From: Uranotaenia lowii
Taxonomy: Eukaryota > Arthropoda > Insecta > Diptera > Culicidae
Length of the DNA stretch: 64,000 bases
NCBI RefSeq assembly: GCF_029784155.1
Contig: NC_073691.1
Span: 61,393,746-61,457,745 of the forward strand
Direction of reading: 5' to 3'
The notes below the pieces were generated by a model, which saw only the letters and a program-made list of their open reading frames with translations, was not told the DNA's origin and did not search any database. Made by a program: the position numbers and the translations under genes. Below are positions 36,301 through 43,500 of the stretch, piece by piece (position 1 is the first letter of the stretch; each line of letters begins with the position of its first letter).

Positions 36301-39300
36301 TGCGGTAACTAGCGTGGCATAACTTTGATCTGTACAACCCACAAAGTACTCTGCAAAGTGATCCTGAACAGGATCCAGGAGAAAATCAACGCTACACTCC
36401 GACGACAACAAGCTGAATTCCGAACCGGACGATCATGTGTGGACCGTATCACAACGCTACGAATAATACTGGAATAAATCACCGAATTCCAGGGCTCTCT
36501 TCTGCTGGCGTTTGTTGATTTCGAAAAAAGCATTCGACCGAGTTAACCATGAAAACATCTGGGCGGCTCTAAGGCGAAGAGGAGTACCAGATAAACTAAA
36601 CCATCTCATCGAAGCACAGTACGAGGCATTTTCGTGCAAGGCCTTGTAAGAGGGTGTCTTGTTCGATCCAATCGCGGTAACTGCTGGAGTGAGACATATA
36701 AACGTCAGATAACACTTTCATCGAGGTTGTAGTGATTGGTCGCGAGTAAAAGTAGTTTTTAAATATCGCAGTGAGGGAAAATGATGGGTATAGTTTTCCC
36801 CAAATAATGTAGCCTTCAAAACCGACGAGAGCCACCAATATGCAGCCAGGAACTTCAACACCTCATAACCAGAGGGCCATCCACGGTAACCCGCGCTGCT
36901 TGGTAACCACCCGATCGGTAGCGACGCCCGACGAGTTGACGAAAACGAAGCGATCGTGTCCGCAATAATGGGAGAGCAACGACCTGTACTCGCGGTTCAA
37001 GGCGGTGCTGGCTCACTTCCAATAATACCACGACACGGTGAAGTATAAAGTGCACGACATACAGCACACACAATCCATCTAAGTGATAAAAGCCAGACAC
37101 CAGGTAAGCCATGAGACGCCGAACCGCCATTTTGTTCCCGCAGAAATACGGAACTCTACATAATGCCTGATTCCTCGACAGGACCCCTAAGTCTTTGGCC
37201 AAAAGCAACCATTTGGCGGGACGAAAGTCAACCTGGTCCCTGAACCCTGGTCCTGAATCGGCATTGGTATTTAGTCCCGGTCGTCACGGATAGCAGTTAT
37301 CTGTCGGACAGTCACACGTCGAAGGTGATTGTCGATTCCGCACTACGAACCCTTCGGATCGACCAACCAGCTCTCCAACCCGCTCATTCGTCCTCGCCAT
37401 GGAGATTCACGGAAGGAAAATCCCGGTTTACGGCTGGAATTGGACCGACAGAGTAGTTGGTCAGCAGTAGCGTCACCATGGCCGTAGATCCGCCATTTTC
37501 AACAGCGACAATCAGGGCTCTAAAAGGTACCGTAACCATCTGGTCATTACTAGTTTGCGCATATAAAGTAGAATTGTTGTGGTAATTGTTAAATATAGAT
37601 AGAGAAGTGCATAATTGGGGTTTTCCTGATCTTAGAGTTCGAACTCCCTGCGATATCTTTTGGTAAGCGAGCCGCCCTGAGGCCTAATAAAGGGAGTCCC
37701 TATAACGCCGGTTGGGTGGTAGGTTTTAAACTTACAGACAAGGATGTATCTTATCACCGCTGCGCTTTCTCGTCGTAATGTATGAGATCTTGACTGGATC
37801 GATTGACTGTGAGGATTTCCGTGGAATCCTTCGACAATGGAGCAGCTGAACGACCTTGACCTGGCAGACGATATTGTTTTGCTCGCCCAAAGACAATAAG
37901 ATATGCAGAGCAAGCTTAACGACCGCACCGAAAGCTCCAAGGCAGCAGTTCTCAAAGTCAATGTCGGAAAGACCAAGCCAATGGAAATCAACACAGATAA
38001 TCCTTCCAATTTCGTGGTAGCTGGGCAACAAGTTGAGAAAGTAGATGTTGGTGGCCTGGCAACTGGATCTCAAATGGCGAACTACATTGCCGGTGTCATC
38101 AAAGAGCGCTAGAAATTGAGATTCGGGAACGTAAGTGGAGATGGATTGGGCACACGCTGCGAAGAGATAAGAACGAGATTTGCAGAGAGGCCCTTTAATG
38201 GAATCCACATGAAAATCGAAGGAGAGGCAGATCTAGAAACTCGTGGCGAGGCCTAATCGCCGAAATCCGAACTGTCGACGAGAATCTTGTCTGGGACCAA
38301 ATGAAGACGCTGGCTCCGGATCGTCAACAGTGAAGGTCTTTTACCATCAACACAAAAATATCAATAATTTCCAGCATGGATTAAATAGGGTTGTTCTTCC
38401 ATTATTTTGACACGAATACTTTAACATAGTAGGGGAGAGTGAGGATACTTGATCCCTGGGGATACTTGTTTCCTTCGCTTTATCTAGAAACAGGAATGTC
38501 TTTAAAATATCAAAAGTTCTAGACCAATGCATGTGCCAAATAGAACAAAACAACAACTGTTGTCTCAAATAATTTAAAAAAATTTTTTTTTTTCGAGTTA
38601 TTCAACTTTGTTTGAAAAATTCAACAGGATGTAATTTGAAGATCTTTTTTATCACTTTAAAATGTTCCTCACATGCAAAATTATAACAAAACTATTTATT
38701 CCAATATGTCAATCGTTAGAGTATAATTTGAACTTCATTATGCCATTTTTTGAAAGCAATAGGGAACTCTCAATTTTTTTGAGAAGAAGTTTTCCAAAAT
38801 GTATGTTATGGGTATAATTGATCCCTAGTGTTCAAAATGATACATTTTTCTTCTGAATGGATCGTAATCATTGGTTATAACGAAATAACTGGTATTTGTC
38901 CAATAACTAATGTTATCCAGTAATTATCTGTTAAAAAGGACTAAAAATATTGTATTTATCTAAAAACCAGAAAATTGCGCCTTAAAGTATGCAATGACTC
39001 TAGGGTAGTAGGCAAACTTTTGGAATACTCTTTGTATGATAGTTACAAGCTGTGAAATGCGAACTAATATGGAAAAAAGATAACGAACCTTTTATCTTCG
39101 GATTTTACTAGATTTTTGTATAGAGTCAGGGCACCCTGCATTGAGGATAAGGTTTCCTTTAGTAAAGAATCAAGTCTCATGTAACTTAAAAAATATCACA
39201 TTTTTTTTAGTCTCGCGAAAATGCTTCTAGTTTATCTACCGATTCATGGATCGTTGTAACTTTCGGAGCATATAAACTTAAAATTACAAGCTGTCAGAAA

Positions 39301-40490
39301 ATGCCAAAAACGGTGACTAGCAAAATTTTCCCAAAAAGATATGATGAAAATAAGAAAAGGGGATCAAGTACCCCCATTCTCCCCTACAGATTGTTGATTG
39401 TGACCAGTCCGATGGAAAACCTTTAACCTGCTTTCACCTTTTTCAGACTTGCAGGCAAGAAATGCAAAATTATTATAGGCAAAATATCGATCCGAACTTA
39501 AGACAAAGCTTGAATGAACTATTAACAGCTTAAAAATGCCAATCCATTTCATGGTGATTTCATCTAATTTTTATTTGAACTGATCTGTACAACCAGTAAA
39601 AGCTGTTTTGTGAAAATGAAATATCTCAACTACTTAAAAAATTAAAAGGTGATTAAGGGATGGAACCTGGAACTGATGTTGGAGTCAGAATGATCCTCCA
39701 ATATCTCGTTAACTTGGCAATCGATAAATAGTGTACTTCATTTATTTTTTTTATTTAAATGGTGTTAACATCAATACCGGGCTATCGAAGGTGAAATCTA
39801 TGTTTGACTCGCTCCCGATTCTGGAGTTACCTACGTAAGGGAGGTCCTCATTCAGCCTTGTCAGGGCTTCTAGATGGATTTAGCCTCTGGGATTTGTATA
39901 ACGGTGGGGCTTTTCTCCGTGAGCATCTCTACAATCTTGTCAACCATAGTGCCGAACCAAGCACTAGCTCGTGGGAGCATAGCAGCTACAGTAGATCCCG
40001 TTAGCTTTTTCTATCACCATGCCTTCGTTTTCAGTCGCCATCACCTCTTGTATGGGGAAACTACCTGTTACCCATATCGCGACCAGTTTGGCATCATCAG
40101 TCACCCAATTAATGCCATTCGAAGCTATACGAGATGGGTCTGCCATTAGCGCGATGCCCGACTTTTCCTCAACTGTGATCTGCCGCAACAGCTGGGTGTG
40201 CTATATAGCAGTAGTTGAGGTTGAGTTGGACGACCTCTATGCTATTGGCGCTCGGGGTGATACCGCCTGCGCCTTTTTAAAGGCGAGGCACCTAGGGTTG
40301 CCAGCAGCGTGGTCTTCAGCGAAGACAGGGCATTTAGCAGGCTTCTTGCAGTTGGCCGACTTGTGGCCGGCTTCGCTGCAGCGCCAACATATGCCGCTTC
40401 TGTCCTGCTCAGTGAAGTCGAACGACTTATGGCCGAACTCCGTGTACTTGAAGCACATGTCCGGTTATTGGAGGATGGACCATCCCACCT

Positions 40491-40521
<31 letters not shown>

Positions 40522-43500
40522 TTGCTTTAATCATGTAACGTAAGATACAATCTTATAATTGTGTTACAATCTGAATAATAATGTGTACCTAACCTAATTT
40601 TGATTCCAAAACACTAACTTTATTCGTAATTATAATGTCGTTCTTAATCTGTAAGCTCCGCCAATAGACCCTTCTTGAATTCTGACTTAGTTCTTATACA
40701 CTTAATATGGACAGGAATAACGTTCCAATTTACGATACCTCTCACGAAAAACGAATTACTGTAATAAGAGGAGCAATGTCTGGGGATAACAAGGCATCCA
40801 GTTCGAGAGCTTTGTAGTGGTACAAGTAATTCTCTTAAATATTCCGGTTTTCCTGTGGTAAGAATCCTATGGATGACAGTAGCTGATCTATAAGCATAAA
40901 AACGCTCGAAGCGACATCCCATTAATATTTTTTGAAGGTGTGAGACGTGTGAAAATCTTGATATGTTAAAGACATATCGAATACACGAGTTCAGCGTAAC
41001 ACGTAGCCTGTTTAATGATCTTACCGCAGCGTTATGGTAAACAAAATCACCGTAGATAAATAGAGGATAAATATATGTTTGCCTATGTTAGCCGCCCGAA
41101 CTAAAGTGCTGCGTTTGATGATGCAATCGGAAGCTTGACCAGCCCGACCTGCATTTCAGATCTGAGGGAGTCATTTTTTAACCGAACTGACATCTTGTCC
41201 GAGCGGATTTTACACTGCTTGTCGTCTGTTGTGACCTCTTCCAAGTGTTTAACCCGGTAGGTCACTTCTTTAAAAAGAATCCGTACCTCAACTTTTTATA
41301 AAATTATTTTATCGGCTATATCGGTGAAATTTATATTCTTTGAAAAAGAATATTTAAGAATTGAAAGATTATAGACGAATAGAAGATTAGAATAAGGTGA
41401 AAGATATAGAAAATGAGCGGAAGGGTAATTTTAATTTGAAAAACTTTTCATCACATTTCATCGTTTTGTTCCTCACGGGCCTACTAAACCTTGCAGTAGT
41501 TGATAACGAATAGAATTGTATCAACCACCACACAATAGTAGGCCTAGCGTGGTTCGTCCCACAAGCGGAAACTTGCAGTACGAACGAACAAAAATATGAA
41601 ATGTGATGTGATCGCTCAGAAAAGCTTCAAATACAACCGAGACACATTTATCGATAGATGCGGTTCTCGGTATTGTATCATTACGTGCGGTCTAGTCGTT
41701 TTTTTGACTATTCGCTCTACGGTCGAAGTATTGATTTTTGAAATGAAGAGTTTATCACCGTAAATTTATTTTTATGAAATTATGTTATCGGCTATATCGG
41801 TGAAATTTATATTCTTTGGGAAAGAATATTTAAGAATTGAAAGATTATAGACGGATAGAAGATTAGAATAAGGTGAAATCGGCGAGATCGGCGAGGTTCT
41901 CGTCTGTACGCATCTGTCGTAGGACATCTGCGTACGTGCCTCGACGGCAATCGCCTCTACCCTCTCACTGGGCCTGTCCATCTTGCGCGATACCGTCTGT
42001 CACCCGGTATTCACGCTCATCGGTTCACCTGCATTCCATGCAGAGCTTTATTCCCGCCTTATCGCGCTGGCCTCAGGATCCTGTCAGACAGACGGATCCC
42101 GGGCTCTTTTCTTAAGAGTCCCCGGGTCTAAGTTCACCGGTGGCTCTATTTTACGATTGCCGTTAACGGCAAACACAATACCGCCCTCTGTTTGGGCGAA
42201 AGCATTGACCTTCTTCGGGCAGATGGTGTCCGACCTCAAAGGGGGCTCTGCCGGCCCAGGCTCTTTTGATTCGGCCTCGGGTTCCAAAAGACGTTCCGCC
42301 ACAGCTTAATTAGCTGCGATGAAAAGCTGTATCACCCAGGCTAGGCTTTCGCGTATTTCTTTGTGGATTTTGCACTTCCCTTCACACATTCCACAAGGTC
42401 AGCGATGCCAGCCATGGCCGTCACTAACTCTACTGGGGCTCCCGGGTCTTGGAGTTCCGGAAAGCTCAGTAGCTCTTCCAGCGCTTCACCTCATTCGGCG
42501 CGCACACCTCATTCGGTGTTTCCACCGCCTTCGCCGTCGGGTCCACCGGATTGACAAGTTGCCTAACCTAAGATCACTCCCGCCGAACGGATTCTGACTC
42601 TTGCCCTTCTCCGTTCCGTAATCTTTTCGTTTTTTGATTATTTTGCTCATTTGAATCCCACGAGTAGCAAGGTAAAAGGGATCAACTGCGCCAGTGACCT
42701 GCTTAGCGCTGCAAGGACTGAAATATTGTGGGGTGTGTCTTCGTGCCCCACAGGCAACCGTTACAAACTGACGAAATTTTACCACCCGCCAGCTTTCCAT
42801 GCTCTTCGGCATGGTTCAGTGTCCCCCCTTGGCCAAGAGGAGTCATTTCCGATAGTGAATCTTTAGTCGTTATCCAAGTTCGTAAGCGAAGGTCTTCATA
42901 AGGGGTAGGGGTGTAGTTCTCTCGGCCGTACATCTGCAATCGAAAGTATCTTGTAAAGCTCTGTGCAGATGAGACTCAGTAGATCCTGTGACAGACACCA
43001 CGGCGTCATCTGCAAGTTGTCTTAAAGTGCAGAGTCTTCAGAGAGACAACTGTTGATGTCACTTACGTAAAAATTGTACGAAAGTTGACTCAAACATGAA
43101 CCCTGCAGGAGACCCATGTAAGAGGTTCTTCGTATTGCAGTTTCTCCGTGAGCAAAGTTCAAATGTTTCTCACAAAGCGAGCTGTATGAGATGTTGTTCA
43201 ATAGTGGATGCAGACCCCGGGAGTGCATCTTGTCTAACAAAACCTCTATTGAGATCGCATCAAAAGCTCCTTTTATGCCTAGAAACACTGAAGCCATTTT
43301 CTCACGTTTTGCGTAAGCTTTTTGTATCTCTGAAGACAGCAAAGCAAGACAATCGTTTGCCCTTTGCCCATGCGAAACCCACATTGAGTATCTTAAAGGA
43401 GACCATTTGTGTCTACCCATTTATCCAAACGAAACAAAATCATTTTCACATCAATTTGGTTAAGTATACAATACAACATCGATCGTGACATTGTTATTAC

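Larger units (their letters stand above)
35640..38340 (+). mobile_element. RTE-like LINE fragment, + strand, split by a 1-kb insertion
   Basis: It carries an RT linker ([20 protein letters not shown]), [50 protein letters not shown] and FVDFEKS (RT A box, after a frameshift). After the 36696-37735 insert come QGCILSP (RT B box), QTILF, GSQMA-like residues and [17 protein letters not shown] C-terminal motifs. Several stops and shifts are present. A related copy in the opposite orientation lies at 53980-55650. The endonuclease half is missing. Confidence 0.8.
39780..42650 (-). mobile_element. R1-clade LINE, 5' part (gag and endonuclease start), broken
   Basis: The gag ORF starts at an ATG at 42650-42648 ([20 protein letters not shown]). 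It continues through [18 protein letters not shown] residues near 41900 and [22 protein letters not shown] residues near 41150. CCHC zinc knuckles follow at 40400-40300 ([29 protein letters not shown]). The second frame then starts with [15 protein letters not shown] and [19 protein letters not shown], the R1-type endonuclease N-terminus, ending near 39780. A LINE tail inserts at 40489-41090 and a duplication lies at 41300-41880. RT is absent. Confidence 0.75.

Noticed and set aside
36855..37208. Minus-strand frame of 117 codons in the AGAC-flanked insert
   Set aside because: No domain, no plausible start, and the surrounding sequence behaves as non-coding; the residues do not resemble any transposon protein.
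38432..39384. Hidden host exon between two conserved-looking GATCCC blocks
   Set aside because: The blocks are the inverted ends of a MITE with TA duplications; no splice sites or codon signal.
40489..40524. Independent TTTA microsatellite
   Set aside because: It sits directly at the 3' end of a LINE fragment on the correct side, so it is that element's tail.
42084..42302. Separate small gene encoding an acidic and Lys-rich peptide
   Set aside because: It lies in frame order with R1-like gag pieces on both sides and is best read as part of that ORF.
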